A stretch of 64,000 bases of DNA, taken from contig NZ_CP048882.1 of NCBI RefSeq assembly GCF_015910445.1, positions 496,001-560,000 on the forward strand. Direction: 5' to 3'. The stretch is from Streptomyces bathyalis. GTDB taxonomy: Bacteria > Actinomycetota > Actinomycetes > Streptomycetales > Streptomycetaceae. Shown in pieces: positions 21,063-31,300 of this stretch. Positions within the stretch are counted from its first letter, which is position 1; the number at the start of each line of letters is the position of its first letter. The position numbers and the translations under genes were made by a program. The notes under the pieces were generated by a model. The model searched no databases and was not told the DNA's origin. It saw only the letters and a program-made list of their open reading frames with translations.

Positions 21063-21997
21063 CCCCTGACACCGTCACCCGGCACCCCGCGCCGCTCGCG
21101 GACGGCGTTTCCCAAGGCACCGGAATGGCGCGTCGCCTGCCGGGATGTACGGACAGATTCGCCTCGCTGTTCTCTCAGCATGTTGCGCACGAGGCGGAAA
21201 AGGTGCCGATGTCGGACGCAGAACTGCGCGAGGTCATGGACACCTGCAACCGTGCGGTGGCGCCGCTGGGGAAGGACGTCTCCGACAAGCGCTGGATCTC
21301 GTACATGGACGTGGTCCGGTGGTCCCAATCCGCCCGCCACATCAAGGACATGGAAGCGTTCAAGGCTGTCTGCGTGCTGAACTGCGTCACCTTCGTGTGG
21401 GACGACATGGATCCCGCGCTGCACCGGTTCGATCTCTTTCTGCCCCAGGTGAGCGCGGTGTGCGAACGCTACTACGCACCACAGGACGCGGCATTCGCCT
21501 ATGAGGGAGCCCGCGCGTTCATCACCAGCGACCACATGTTCCGCGATTCGCCGATCAAGAAGACGCTCTGCAGCACCTCTCCCGAGCAGTACTTCCGGTT
21601 CCGGGTCACCGACGTCGGCGTGGACTTCTGGATGAAGATGTCCTACCCGATCTACCGGCACGCGGAGTTCACCGAGCACGCCAAGACGGGGCTCGCCGCA
21701 CGCATGACCACGCGCGGACTGGCGATCGTCAACGACTTCTACTCCTACGAACGCGAGAACGCGCTCGGCCAGATCACCAACTGCTTCGAACTGTGCGACG
21801 TGGACGACGACAAGGACTTCGAGCGCTTCTTCGAGGAGCGGCTGAAGGACATGACGGAGGACATCGAATGCGTCAAAGCCTTCGACGAGACCACCGCGGA
21901 CATCCTCCTGGACCTTCTCCGCGGCAACTTCGTGTGGACGACACGTGACCGGCGCTACAAGGCGGCCGTGAACGACGTCAACTCGTTCATCCGATAG
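21059..21997 (+). CDS. cotB2: Cyclooctat-9-en-7-ol synthase (class I diterpene cyclase)
   Basis: A 312-residue cyclase with start ATG 21059 and a perfect AGGAGG. Long stretches match CotB2 of Streptomyces melanosporofaciens as I remember it, with a constant offset of five residues: DDMD at 115-118, NDFYSYERE at 225-233, Phe112 (F107), Phe154 (F149), Trp191 (W186) and Trp293 (W288). The Asp-rich motif binds Mg-diphosphate; the aromatic residues steer the cation cascade to the fused 5-8-5 ring. One change in the NSE triad region is YER in place of YDR. Product cyclooctat-9-en-7-ol is predicted, unless unseen pocket changes redirect the cascade. Confidence 0.92.
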   Translation: MTPDTVTRHPAPLADGVSQGTGMARRLPGCTDRFASLFSQHVAHEAEKVPMSDAELREVMDTCNRAVAPLGKDVSDKRWISYMDVVRWSQSARHIKDMEAFKAVCVLNCVTFVWDDMDPALHRFDLFLPQVSAVCERYYAPQDAAFAYEGARAFITSDHMFRDSPIKKTLCSTSPEQYFRFRVTDVGVDFWMKMSYPIYRHAEFTEHAKTGLAARMTTRGLAIVNDFYSYERENALGQITNCFELCDVDDDKDFERFFEERLKDMTEDIECVKAFDETTADILLDLLRGNFVWTTRDRRYKAAVNDVNSFIR

Positions 21998-22007
21998 GAG
22001 CCGCCCG

Positions 22008-23366
22008 GTGCCGAACACGATCTCTCCCCCGGCGGACCGCACTTGGCGGACCGGCAAGGCCCCCGGCGCCCTCCCGCTGCTGGGGCACGTCCTTCCGCTC
22101 TGGCGCGACCCGCTGGGCTTCCTGGCCTCACTGCCCTCCCACGGCGACGTGGTCGAGGTCCGCATCGGCCCCGGCCGCGCCTACCTCGTCAACCATCCCG
22201 AGCTGGTCAGACACGTACTGCTCCACCCGCGGGTCTTCGACAAGGGCGGGATCTTCGACAAGGCGCGGCAACTGCTCGGCAACAGCCTGTCCGTGTCCCG
22301 CGGTGAGGAGCACCGGTACCAGCGCCGGCTCGTCCAGCCCGCCTTCCGCCCGGGGAAGATCGCCGAGTACACGCGCGCCGTCGCCGACGACACGAACTCG
22401 GCGATCGCCGCATGGAGTTCGGGCGACGTACGGAACATCAGCGACGAGATGCACGCACTGCTGATGCGCGTGGCCGCGCGGACCCTCTTCTCCACGGGTC
22501 TTGACGACGCCACGATCGAAGAGGCCCGGCACTGCCTGCGAACCGTTTCCCTGGGGATCTACAAACGGGCCATGGCACCGCTGGGAGTCATGGAGAAGCT
22601 GCCCACTCCGGCGAAGCGCGCCTACGACCACGCCAACACCAGGCTGCGGGAAATCGTGGCGACGATGATCGACACCCAGCGGCGGTCCCCCTCCGACCGG
22701 CAGGATCTGGTGTCGACGCTGCTGCGTGCCGAGCATCCGGTGACCGGGGAGAAGCTCACGGACCGCGAACTGCTGGACCAGGTCGTCACGTTCCTGATCG
22801 CCGGCAGTGAGACCACGGCCTCGACGCTCGCCTTCGTATTCCACCTGATGGGGGCCTTCCCCGAGGTCGAGAAGCGGGTCCACACGGAGATCGACGAGGC
22901 CGTCGGGGACCGGGCTCCGGCCTACGAGGACCTGCCGTCACTCCCCTACACGCGCAACGTCATCACCGAGGCGCTGCGCCTCTACCCGCCGTCCTGGATG
23001 GCGATGAGGGTGGCGGTCGAGGACGTCGAACTCGGCGGCCTGCCGGTCCGGTCGGGCGCCATGGTCCTCTACAGCGCCTACGCCATGCACCGCAATCCGG
23101 AGCTGTTCCCCTCCCCGGAGACGTTCGACCCCGGGCGCTGGGAAGCGGACCGGGCCGCGCGGGTGCCCCGCGGCGCGCTGCTGCCGTTCGGCGCCGGCAG
23201 CCACAAGTGCATCGGCGACGTGCTGGCGCTCACCGAGACGACGCTCATCGTCGCGGCCATCGCGGCGGGTTGGCGGCTGCGCCCGGTGCCCGGAACCCGG
23301 CTGCGCCCGGAACCGAGGGCGACGCTCGAGGCCGGACCGCTGCCCATGATCTGCGAACGGCGTTGA
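22008..23366 (+). CDS. cotB3: Cytochrome P450, CotB3-like (C-5 hydroxylase candidate)
   Basis: GTG 22008 with AGGAG at 21996-22000 gives a 452-residue P450. The I-helix motif is AGSETT (265-270), ExxR is EALR (321-324) and the heme-binding loop is FGAGSHKCIGD with Cys401. It is of the longer, CYP170-like bacterial type. In the described cyclooctatin pathway CotB3 hydroxylates cyclooctat-9-en-7-ol at C-5. The assignment rests on gene order (third gene after the cyclase, 10-bp gap) as well as family. No ferredoxin or reductase gene is included, so electrons must come from elsewhere. Confidence 0.82.
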   Translation: MPNTISPPADRTWRTGKAPGALPLLGHVLPLWRDPLGFLASLPSHGDVVEVRIGPGRAYLVNHPELVRHVLLHPRVFDKGGIFDKARQLLGNSLSVSRGEEHRYQRRLVQPAFRPGKIAEYTRAVADDTNSAIAAWSSGDVRNISDEMHALLMRVAARTLFSTGLDDATIEEARHCLRTVSLGIYKRAMAPLGVMEKLPTPAKRAYDHANTRLREIVATMIDTQRRSPSDRQDLVSTLLRAEHPVTGEKLTDRELLDQVVTFLIAGSETTASTLAFVFHLMGAFPEVEKRVHTEIDEAVGDRAPAYEDLPSLPYTRNVITEALRLYPPSWMAMRVAVEDVELGGLPVRSGAMVLYSAYAMHRNPELFPSPETFDPGRWEADRAARVPRGALLPFGAGSHKCIGDVLALTETTLIVAAIAAGWRLRPVPGTRLRPEPRATLEAGPLPMICERR

Positions 23367-23454
23367 CCCCCGCGTGCACCCGCCCGCTTCGTGCGCCGCA
23401 CCTCATGTCCCACCGGCTTTATCCCCGTCACCGCCGCAACCGAGGAGAGCTCCC

Positions 23455-24690
<1,236 letters not shown>

Positions 24691-24710
24691 TGCCGCAGGC
24701 CCGGCGGGGA

Positions 24711-24741
24711 CGGACGGCGACCGCTTCTGCGGCGCCGTCCG
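24711..24741 (+). terminator. Hairpin terminator closing the cotB cluster
   Basis: CGGACGGCG (24711-24719) pairs perfectly with CGCCGTCCG (24733-24741) across a 13-nt loop, 20 bp after the cotB4 stop. Confidence 0.65.
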
Positions 24742-25044
24742 CCGCGCGCGGGCCCATCCGCGCTCCAGCACGCACTCTCCGGTGGGCTGCGAACGGCCCA
24801 CGGTGCACGGCCAGTTGAGGGCCCGGCCTGGGGACGGCCGGAGCGGAACGACCGCCCGGCGCAGGTGGGGAGGCGAAGCCCGGGAAGGGGGTGGCGGAGT
24901 ACGGGCAGGCGCAGAGTCTTCCGCCCCGTTGCCCGGCGTGATTTCCTGTGGCCCCCCACGCGCCTCACCAGGGCCTCCCCCGGCCATGCCGTCCCCCAGT
25001 GCGCGCCGCATCACAGCGCACGCATCGCTCCCCTCGGAGATCGC
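24742..25044. other. 303-bp gap between cotB4 terminator and MFS gene
   Basis: GC-rich DNA with no gene or clear promoter motif recognised. It should contain the promoter for the MFS/ThDP-enzyme pair. Confidence 0.4.
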
Positions 25045-26367
25045 GTGACTTCTGACTCCGCTCCCGCCGAACCCGCCCCCGCGACGCCGCAGCCCGGGCC
25101 TGCCGGCCGTACCCGCTCCAGAGCCCTTGTCGTCGCCCTGTGCTGCGCGACGATCATCATCGACGGCTACGACCTGATCGTCTACGGCACCGTCGTGCCC
25201 AGCCTCCTGGACGGCTCGGCCGAGTGGAAACTCTCCGAGGCCGAGACCGGACGCATCGGTGCCTACGCGCTCGTCGGCATGCTCTTCGGCGCCATGATGA
25301 CGGGCACCGTCACCGACCTCGTCGGCCGCAGGCGCATCATGCTCGGCTGCATCGCCTGGTTCACGGCGGCCATGGGGATCGCGGCGATCGCTCCGACGCC
25401 GGACTTCTTCGGGTTCGCACGGTTCCTCGCCGGTCTCGGGCTCGGCGGCGTCGTACCCACCGCCATCGCGCTGACCATCGAGTACGCGCACCCCAGGCAC
25501 CGCAGCCGCACCAACGGCCTGATGTTCTCGGGCTATTCCGTCGGCGGCATCCTGGCCGCGCTCACGGCGATCGTCGTGATCCCGCAGCTTGGCTGGCGCG
25601 CGATGTTCTGGGTCGGCGTCGTGCTGGGCGTCGTACTCCTCCCGATCGCATGGCGGCTGCTGCCCGAGTCGGCGAGCTTCCTGCTCGCGCGGGGCCGCAG
25701 GGACGAAGCGGAGACGCTGGCCCGCCGCTACCGCCTCGCCCTAGAGGAGCCGCCCGCCGCCGGGGCCGACGCCCCTCGCGGGCTGTCCACGCTGAAGGCC
25801 CTGTTCGTTCCGCGCTACGTGGCCGGCACGCTGCTGTTCTGGCTCGGCACCGGAGTGGGGCTGCTGCTGGTGTACGGACTCAACACATGGCTCGCGCAGA
25901 TCATGCGGGAGGCCGGCTATCCGCTGGGATCGGCGCTGGCGTTCCTGCTGGTGCTCAACCTCGGCGCCATCATCGGTACGCCGCTGTTCGGCGCACTCGC
26001 CGACCGCGTCGGGTCCAAGCCCGTGACGCTGGGCATGTTCCTCACCGCCGCGCTGTGCATCTTCCTGCTGAGCTTCGAACTGCCGAGCTTCCTGCTGTTC
26101 GTGCTGGTGGGCATCGCGGGTGCCTGCACGATCGGAACGACGATCCTCGTGAACGCCTACACGGCGAACTTCTATCCGGCCCACATGCGGGCCACCGGTC
26201 TCGGCTGGGCACTCGGTGTGGGGCGGCTGGGCGCCATCCTCGGTCCGATCTACGGCGCCTTCATCCTCGCCTCGGGGTGGGGACTCGACGCGAACTTCTA
26301 CGCGTTCGCGGCGCCGGCCGTGCTGGGAGCGGTCTCGATGCTGCTGATACCCGCGCTGCGCAAGTAG
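25045..26367 (+). CDS. MFS transporter, aromatic acid:H+ symporter (AAHS) type
   Basis: The GTG at 25045 gives 440 aa; no better start is visible. The first helix carries DGYDLIVYGTVVPSLL, the hallmark of AAHS carriers such as BenK and PcaK. It is followed by the loop-2/3 signature GTVTDLVGRRR and the repeat in the second half GALADRVGSKP. Twelve hydrophobic segments are expected. It likely imports an aromatic or short hydroxy acid with protons. It is 62 bp upstream of a ThDP enzyme. The benzoyl-CoA (box) genes begin ~6 kb further on, so benzoate uptake is a reasonable but unproven guess. Confidence 0.82.
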   Translation: MTSDSAPAEPAPATPQPGPAGRTRSRALVVALCCATIIIDGYDLIVYGTVVPSLLDGSAEWKLSEAETGRIGAYALVGMLFGAMMTGTVTDLVGRRRIMLGCIAWFTAAMGIAAIAPTPDFFGFARFLAGLGLGGVVPTAIALTIEYAHPRHRSRTNGLMFSGYSVGGILAALTAIVVIPQLGWRAMFWVGVVLGVVLLPIAWRLLPESASFLLARGRRDEAETLARRYRLALEEPPAAGADAPRGLSTLKALFVPRYVAGTLLFWLGTGVGLLLVYGLNTWLAQIMREAGYPLGSALAFLLVLNLGAIIGTPLFGALADRVGSKPVTLGMFLTAALCIFLLSFELPSFLLFVLVGIAGACTIGTTILVNAYTANFYPAHMRATGLGWALGVGRLGAILGPIYGAFILASGWGLDANFYAFAAPAVLGAVSMLLIPALRK

Positions 26368-26429
26368 GGCCGGGAATCAAGGGGCGACGCTGGGCCGCGC
26401 TGTCGTCCGGAGAGAGGAGAGATGCGCTG

Positions 26430-28133
26430 GTGATCGTCGCGGAGGCCGTCGGCCGTACGCTCGTCCGTCTCGGCGCCGACAGGGCGTTCGGGGTGGTCGG
26501 CAGCGGGAACTTCCACGTCACCGACGCAATGGTCGCCGCGGGCGCCCGGTATGTCGCGGCGCGGCACGAGAGCGGCGCGGCGGTCATGGCCGACGCCTAC
26601 GCGAGGGTCTCCGGAAAGCTCGGTGTCGTCACGGTGCATCAGGGCTGCGGCCTGACCAACGCCCTGACCGGCGTCACCGAAGCGGCCAAGAGCCGTACCC
26701 CGCTCGTCGTTCTCGCCGCCGACACCCCTGCGGCGGACCTGCGTTCCAACTTCCGTGTCGACCAGGACGCGTTGGCACACGCCGTGGGCGCGCGGGCGGA
26801 GCGGGTGCACGGAGCGGACACCGCGGTCGCCGACACGGTGCGGGCCTGCCGGCTGGCGGTCTCGGGTCGGCGGACCGTCGTGCTGAACCTCCCCATCGAC
26901 GTGCAGAGCCGGCAGGTTCCCGAACCGCTGCCGGAACCCGATCCACTCCGGCTGCACCGGCCGGCACCCGCGCCGGAGGCCGTGGCCGAACTCGCCCGGC
27001 TGCTGGGGCAGTCGCGCCGTCCCGTCTTCATCGCGGGTCGCGGTGCGCTCCCCAGGCCCTGCGCGGAGGAGGCGGAGGAGAGGTCCGCCGCGGACGCGCT
27101 GCGTGAACTCGGCGCCGCCACGGGCGCGTTGCTCGCGACCTCGGCCGTCGCGCGCGGTCTGTTCCACGGCGATCCCTGGTCCCTCGATGTCTCGGGCGGC
27201 TTCTCGTCGCCCTTGGCGGCCGAGCTGATCTCGGAAGCGAACCTTGTCGTCGGCTGGGGGTGCGCCCTCAACAAGTGGACGACGCGCCACGGTTCGCTGA
27301 TCGCGGCGGACGCGTCCCTGGTGCAGGTGGACGTCGAGGCCGAGGCGATCGGGGCACACCGCCCCGTCGACCTCGGCATCGTGGGCGACACCGCGGCGAC
27401 GGCCTCGGCGGTGACGGCGTTGCTCGCCGGCGACGAACGCTCCCCTGCGCGGGGCCAGTTGCAGAACGGCCGACGGGGTTACCGGTCGCCCGAGGTGGGA
27501 GCACGCATCGAGCGCGAACTCGCCTGGAACACCGTGCCCTACACGGACGATTCGACGGGCGAGAACATCGATCCGCGCACGCTGTCCATCCGGCTCGACC
27601 AACTGCTGCCGCGCGAGCGCGTTCTCGCCGTCGATTCGGGCAACTTCATGGGCTATCCGGCCATGTTCCTGTCCGTGCCGGACGAGCGGGGTTTCTGCTT
27701 CACGCAGGCGTTCCAGTCGATCGGGCTCGGCCTGGCCACCGCCATCGGAGCCGCCCTTGCCCGGCCGGACCGCCTTCCGGTGGCCGCGCTCGGGGACGGC
27801 GGTGCGCTCATGGGCGTCTCGGAGCTGGAGACGGTGGTCAGGCTGGGTCTGCCCATGGCGGTCGTCGTCTACAACGACCGCGCCTACGGCGCCGAGGTGC
27901 ACCACTTCGCCGGCGACGGCGTCGACCTGAGCACCGTGACCTTCCCCGACACCGACATCGCCGCGCTCGCCCGCGGCCTCGGCTACACCGCCGTGACGGT
28001 GCGCGGCGAAGGCGACCTGGAGCCCGTCGCCGCATGGGTGGACGGGCCGCGCAGCACGCCGCTCCTGGTCGACGCCAAGATCACATCGACGGAGGGCTCC
28101 TGGTGGCTGAAGGAGGCCTTCCGCGGGCACTGA
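26430..28133 (+). CDS. Thiamine diphosphate-dependent enzyme (acetolactate synthase-like)
   Basis: GTG 26430 follows AGAGGAGAG and gives 567 aa (the ATG at 26422 is out of frame and stops at once). The three-domain ThDP order is clear: an N-terminal pyrimidine-binding domain with catalytic-type Glu47 in ARHESGA, a middle domain with a Trp-rich loop, and a C-terminal PP domain with GDGGALMGVSELET (from about residue 455) and the closing VVYND. Relatives include acetolactate synthase, benzoylformate decarboxylase and benzaldehyde lyase; substrate cannot be assigned. Its place behind an aromatic-acid transporter favours a catabolic decarboxylase or lyase over amino acid synthesis, and no small regulatory subunit is nearby. 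Confidence 0.78.
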   Translation: MIVAEAVGRTLVRLGADRAFGVVGSGNFHVTDAMVAAGARYVAARHESGAAVMADAYARVSGKLGVVTVHQGCGLTNALTGVTEAAKSRTPLVVLAADTPAADLRSNFRVDQDALAHAVGARAERVHGADTAVADTVRACRLAVSGRRTVVLNLPIDVQSRQVPEPLPEPDPLRLHRPAPAPEAVAELARLLGQSRRPVFIAGRGALPRPCAEEAEERSAADALRELGAATGALLATSAVARGLFHGDPWSLDVSGGFSSPLAAELISEANLVVGWGCALNKWTTRHGSLIAADASLVQVDVEAEAIGAHRPVDLGIVGDTAATASAVTALLAGDERSPARGQLQNGRRGYRSPEVGARIERELAWNTVPYTDDSTGENIDPRTLSIRLDQLLPRERVLAVDSGNFMGYPAMFLSVPDERGFCFTQAFQSIGLGLATAIGAALARPDRLPVAALGDGGALMGVSELETVVRLGLPMAVVVYNDRAYGAEVHHFAGDGVDLSTVTFPDTDIAALARGLGYTAVTVRGEGDLEPVAAWVDGPRSTPLLVDAKITSTEGSWWLKEAFRGH

Positions 28134-28318
28134 CGTGTTCCGACGGCCCGACCGGACGCCCTGCCCCGACACCGAACCTGACGTGTGCCGTCGTCGCCGA
28201 CCGTCCGCGGCCGGGCCCTGCGGTCTCGCACCGGACGTGGCTCCTCATCGCGGCATGATGCACTGGCAGTGCACCGATGACGTGACCGCTGTGACCGGCG
28301 ACGACCAATGGGGGGCCT

Positions 28319-29548
28319 GTGCGGGAATATCTACTGACGCTGTGCGTCACGGCTGCCGTCACGTACCTGCTCACCGCCCCGGTGCGTAAGTTCGCCATCC
28401 TCATCGACGCCATGCCGCAGATCCGTGCACGTGACGTGCATCGTGAACCCACTCCGCGACTGGGCGGGATCGCGATGTTCGGAGGGCTGTGCGCGGGACT
28501 CCTCGTGGCCGGCCAATTGACGAACATTCACGAGGTCTTCGAGACGACGAGCGAGCCGCTGGCACTCCTCTCCGGCGCTTCCGTGGTCGGGCTGCTCGGC
28601 GTGCTGGACGACAAGTGGGGCCTCAGCGCGCTGCTCAAGCTCGGTGGCCAGGTGATCGCCGCAGGGGTGATGGTCCTGCAAGGGCTGACGGTCCTGTGGC
28701 TGCCGATTCCCGGGGTCGGCCCAGTCCCGCTGTCGGAGGAACAGGGGATGTTCCTCACCGTGACGGTGGTCATCGTCACGATCAACGCCGTGAACTTCGT
28801 GGACGGCCTGGACGGACTCGCCTCCGGCATCGTGTGCATAGCGGCAATGGCCTTCTTCATGCACGCCTACCGCATGTGGTACGGCTACGGCATCGAAGGG
28901 GCCGCTCCCGCAACGCTGTTCGCGGCCGTCCTGATCGGCATGTGCCTGGGATTCCTGCCGCACAACATCCATCCGGCACGGATATTCATGGGTGACTCGG
29001 GGTCGATGCTCATCGGGCTGGTGATCGCCGCGAGCGCGGTGTCCGTGACCGGCCAGGTCGACTCGGACCTTCTCGTCGAGAGGGCGGGCAGCTCCCGCGA
29101 AGCCACGCACGCGATGATGCCGGTCTACATTCCGCTGCTGCTGCCGCTGACGGTCATCGCCCTCCCGGTCGCGGATCTGCTTCTGGCGATCGTGCGCCGC
29201 GTCTGGAAGGGGAGGTCGCCCTTCGCCGCCGACCGCGGCCATCTGCACCACCGGCTGCTGGACATCGGGCACTCGCACCGCCGCGCCGTCTTCGTCCTGT
29301 ACTTCTGGTCCGCGCTGATCGCCTTCGGAACGATCGCGCTCTCCGTGCACGACGGAAGCGTGTGGGTCGCGGCCGGCATCGTCCCCTTCGGCTTGGTGGG
29401 CCTCGTCCTGTTGCTGCTGCCCCGCCTGGCGCCACGCCGGGCTCGGCGTCCGGGAACAGCAGGGAGCACTCCCCGAACGCAGGACGCGTACGACGCCGAA
29501 CGCCGCGAGCTCAGCGGGACGGCCGAGGGCGGACCGCATCAGCCGTGA
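28319..29548 (+). CDS. WecA/MraY-like polyprenyl-phosphate GlcNAc-1-phosphate transferase
   Basis: GTG 28319 after a G-run gives 409 aa with about eleven membrane helices. Family motifs are in order: DDKWGLSALLK, NAVNFVDGLDGLA, FMGDSGSM and the basic HLHHRLLDIGHSHR loop. These Asp/His clusters bind Mg and the UDP-sugar. The enzyme transfers a sugar-1-phosphate to a polyprenyl phosphate lipid, the first step of teichoic acid, arabinogalactan-like or O-polysaccharide synthesis. The long C-terminal tail after the last helix (about 45 residues) is polar and probably cytoplasmic. There is no neighbouring cell-wall gene, so this may be a paralogue of the copy usually found near atp genes. Confidence 0.85.
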   Translation: MREYLLTLCVTAAVTYLLTAPVRKFAILIDAMPQIRARDVHREPTPRLGGIAMFGGLCAGLLVAGQLTNIHEVFETTSEPLALLSGASVVGLLGVLDDKWGLSALLKLGGQVIAAGVMVLQGLTVLWLPIPGVGPVPLSEEQGMFLTVTVVIVTINAVNFVDGLDGLASGIVCIAAMAFFMHAYRMWYGYGIEGAAPATLFAAVLIGMCLGFLPHNIHPARIFMGDSGSMLIGLVIAASAVSVTGQVDSDLLVERAGSSREATHAMMPVYIPLLLPLTVIALPVADLLLAIVRRVWKGRSPFAADRGHLHHRLLDIGHSHRRAVFVLYFWSALIAFGTIALSVHDGSVWVAAGIVPFGLVGLVLLLLPRLAPRRARRPGTAGSTPRTQDAYDAERRELSGTAEGGPHQP

Positions 29549-29638
29549 CGTGAGGACTGCCGCAGGTCATCGCCGGATGATCTCTGGCTGACATCCGCCC
29601 TTGTGCACGGGCTTCGTCCCGATGAATCATGATCAGCG

Positions 29639-29878
29639 ATGCCCGCCAATACGCTGCAGCTTCCGACCGATGACGGACAGGCCGACGCTTTCGCCGCCTT
29701 CCCCGAGCCCGGCCAACGGCACCCGGGAGCCGCAGGTGTCCGCTACAGCTCCGAGGTCTACCCCGGCACCATCCACGGCTTCACCATGTCCGACACCGAC
29801 ACGTTCGACGCCTCGGCGCTGCAGCGCCATTGGGACCGCCTGCTTCCCCTCCTCGACCGCACCCTGAACAACGCCTGA
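29639..29878 (+). pseudogene. Dienelactone hydrolase-family gene with large internal deletion
   Basis: The ATG at 29639 opens only 79 codons. The first ~30 residues (MPANTLQLPTDDGQADAFAA) match the N-terminus of Streptomyces dienelactone hydrolases. From about residue 36 the sequence is the C-terminus: YSSEVYPGTIHGFTMSDTD, with the catalytic-type His in HGF, then the tail QRHWDRLLPLLDRTL. Roughly 150 residues, including the nucleophile and acid, are missing while the frame is preserved across the junction near 29740. It cannot be an active hydrolase; a short stable relic or an internally deleted pseudogene is the best reading. Confidence 0.7.
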
Positions 29879-30099
29879 GCCTCCGGCGGGAGTTCAGCGC
29901 CATCGAACGTTCAGGCGCTCGGGGAGCCGACTCGGCTCTCCCGACTTGCCGGGCGAGCCGGAATTCGTCGGCTTCACGGATGAGTTCCTGAGAGCGGAAC
30001 CGGTGCAACTCGAAGCAGTTCGTCCTCCGCCTGCACCCGTGTCAACGCACGCCGCGAAGGGCGCGCCGTTGAAGCTGCGCCATCTTGCAGCGGATGAGG

Positions 30100-30663
30100 T
30101 CATTTTCGGCGCGGTACGGCTCCGTCCTGCCAGCGGTAGAGGTCGCGCAGCAGGGAAATCTCGGCGCCGTGATGGATCAGCTCCCTGTTGACGTGCAGGA
30201 CGATGCCCTCCATGGGAAACCGCTCGGGACCCACCGTGGGCGGATTGTCCAGGTCAGCGTCCGACAGTTCGCGGACCCCCGCGTTCCATCTCCCATACAT
30301 CTCATCGAGCTGTTCCAGCGCCTCGTCAGCGGTCCCCGCGTAGGCGAATGTCTGGGAGTCGACGTCCTGGCCGCCGAAGTGCCATCCGACCCGGTAGCCC
30401 AGGCAGGAGACGATGATGTGCGCCAGCCGCCAGGCAATCGTGGTCACCGGCGCCGGCACCGGGTCAGGGGACGCGGAGTCCATCGTCCACTTCCCCGAAC
30501 CTGCCGACATCGGTGCGGCCGACGTGCCACGTGGCCGGATGCTCCAGCAGCCACGCACGGGCTCCCAGAAGTACTCCTCATCGGCAAGACCGTGCAGCCG
30601 CGGCCGCAGGTTCTTGTGCCAGTGCCGGTCCAGTTGGTCCGCGATTCGCTCGCTTCTTGTCAC
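30100..30663 (-). CDS. DinB-family protein
   Basis: A 187-residue helical protein beginning MTRSERIADQLDRHWHKNLR. A helix with TIAWRLAHIIVSCLGYRVGW and a C-terminal VNRELIHHGAEISLLRDLY supply the scattered His residues typical of the DinB/maleylpyruvate isomerase-like four-helix bundle. Many actinobacterial members are mycothiol- or bacillithiol-dependent transferases; others are uncharacterised. The WEPVRGCWSIRPRG segment near residue 35 is also family-typical. It is a single gene on its strand between the relic hydrolase and the box operon, with no partner that suggests a substrate. Confidence 0.75.
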   Translation of the reverse strand: MTRSERIADQLDRHWHKNLRPRLHGLADEEYFWEPVRGCWSIRPRGTSAAPMSAGSGKWTMDSASPDPVPAPVTTIAWRLAHIIVSCLGYRVGWHFGGQDVDSQTFAYAGTADEALEQLDEMYGRWNAGVRELSDADLDNPPTVGPERFPMEGIVLHVNRELIHHGAEISLLRDLYRWQDGAVPRRK

Positions 30664-30751
30664 TTCCGCACACTACATACGACGGAGACCTGGCTGCGCC
30701 CCTCGCGCAATGACCCAAATGTGACAGCTCGCCCCGGGCTCCCGGGATGCG

Positions 30752-31297
30752 TCAGTCCACGCGGCAGTCGTCCACGTCCACCCGGGTCATCGCCTTGGGA
30801 TAGCGGCGGGCGAAGTCGACGTAGACATCCACCCCGTGGTCGACCCGGCCCTTGAGCCGGTCGTCCGGCAGGGGCTTCACCCGGCCCGGGACCCCCAGCA
30901 CCATCGAGTGTTCGGGCACGTCGAGCCCTTCGGGTACGAGTGCCGCGGCGGCGACGACCGAACCGGTGCCCACGACGGCCCTGTTGAGCACCGTCGACAT
31001 GGACGCGATCAGGCAGCGGTCTGCGACCGTGCAGCCCTCAAGGTGGGCGTTGTGCCCGACGACGCACTCGTCCCCGATGATGGTGGGCCACTCCTTCGTC
31101 GTGTGGATGATGGTGCCGTCCTGGATCGACGTCCGTGCCCCGACCTCGATCCGGCCGTGGTCGCCCCGCAGAACGGCACCCGGCCACACCGACGACTCGG
31201 GGCCCAGGCTGACGTGCCCGATCAGCACCGCGTCGGGGTGGACGTAGGCGTCGGCACTCACCCGCGGACGTACTCCGTCGAACGCGTAGACAGGCAT
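30752..31297 (-). CDS. paaY: Gamma-carbonic anhydrase-like hexapeptide protein (PaaY type)
   Basis: A 181-residue left-handed beta-helix protein. Repeated hexapeptide turns run from VHPDAVLIGHVSLG to VVGTGSVVAAAALVPEG, and the metal-binding His residues sit in RGDHGRIEVG, IIHTT and VVGHNAHLEG. In the phenylacetate pathway PaaY is a thioesterase that rescues CoA from dead-end intermediates. Here it is the last gene of the box operon, 3 bp after the amidohydrolase, suggesting a similar clean-up role for benzoyl-CoA intermediates. True carbonic anhydrase activity is the alternative. Confidence 0.78.
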   Translation of the reverse strand: MPVYAFDGVRPRVSADAYVHPDAVLIGHVSLGPESSVWPGAVLRGDHGRIEVGARTSIQDGTIIHTTKEWPTIIGDECVVGHNAHLEGCTVADRCLIASMSTVLNRAVVGTGSVVAAAALVPEGLDVPEHSMVLGVPGRVKPLPDDRLKGRVDHGVDVYVDFARRYPKAMTRVDVDDCRVD

Positions 31298-31300
31298 GCG

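Noticed and set aside
25140..26429. Upstream extension of the ThDP enzyme frame through the MFS gene
   Set aside because: The frame is open but Arg/His-rich and overlaps a clear MFS protein; AGAGGAGAG and GTG 26430 define the real start.
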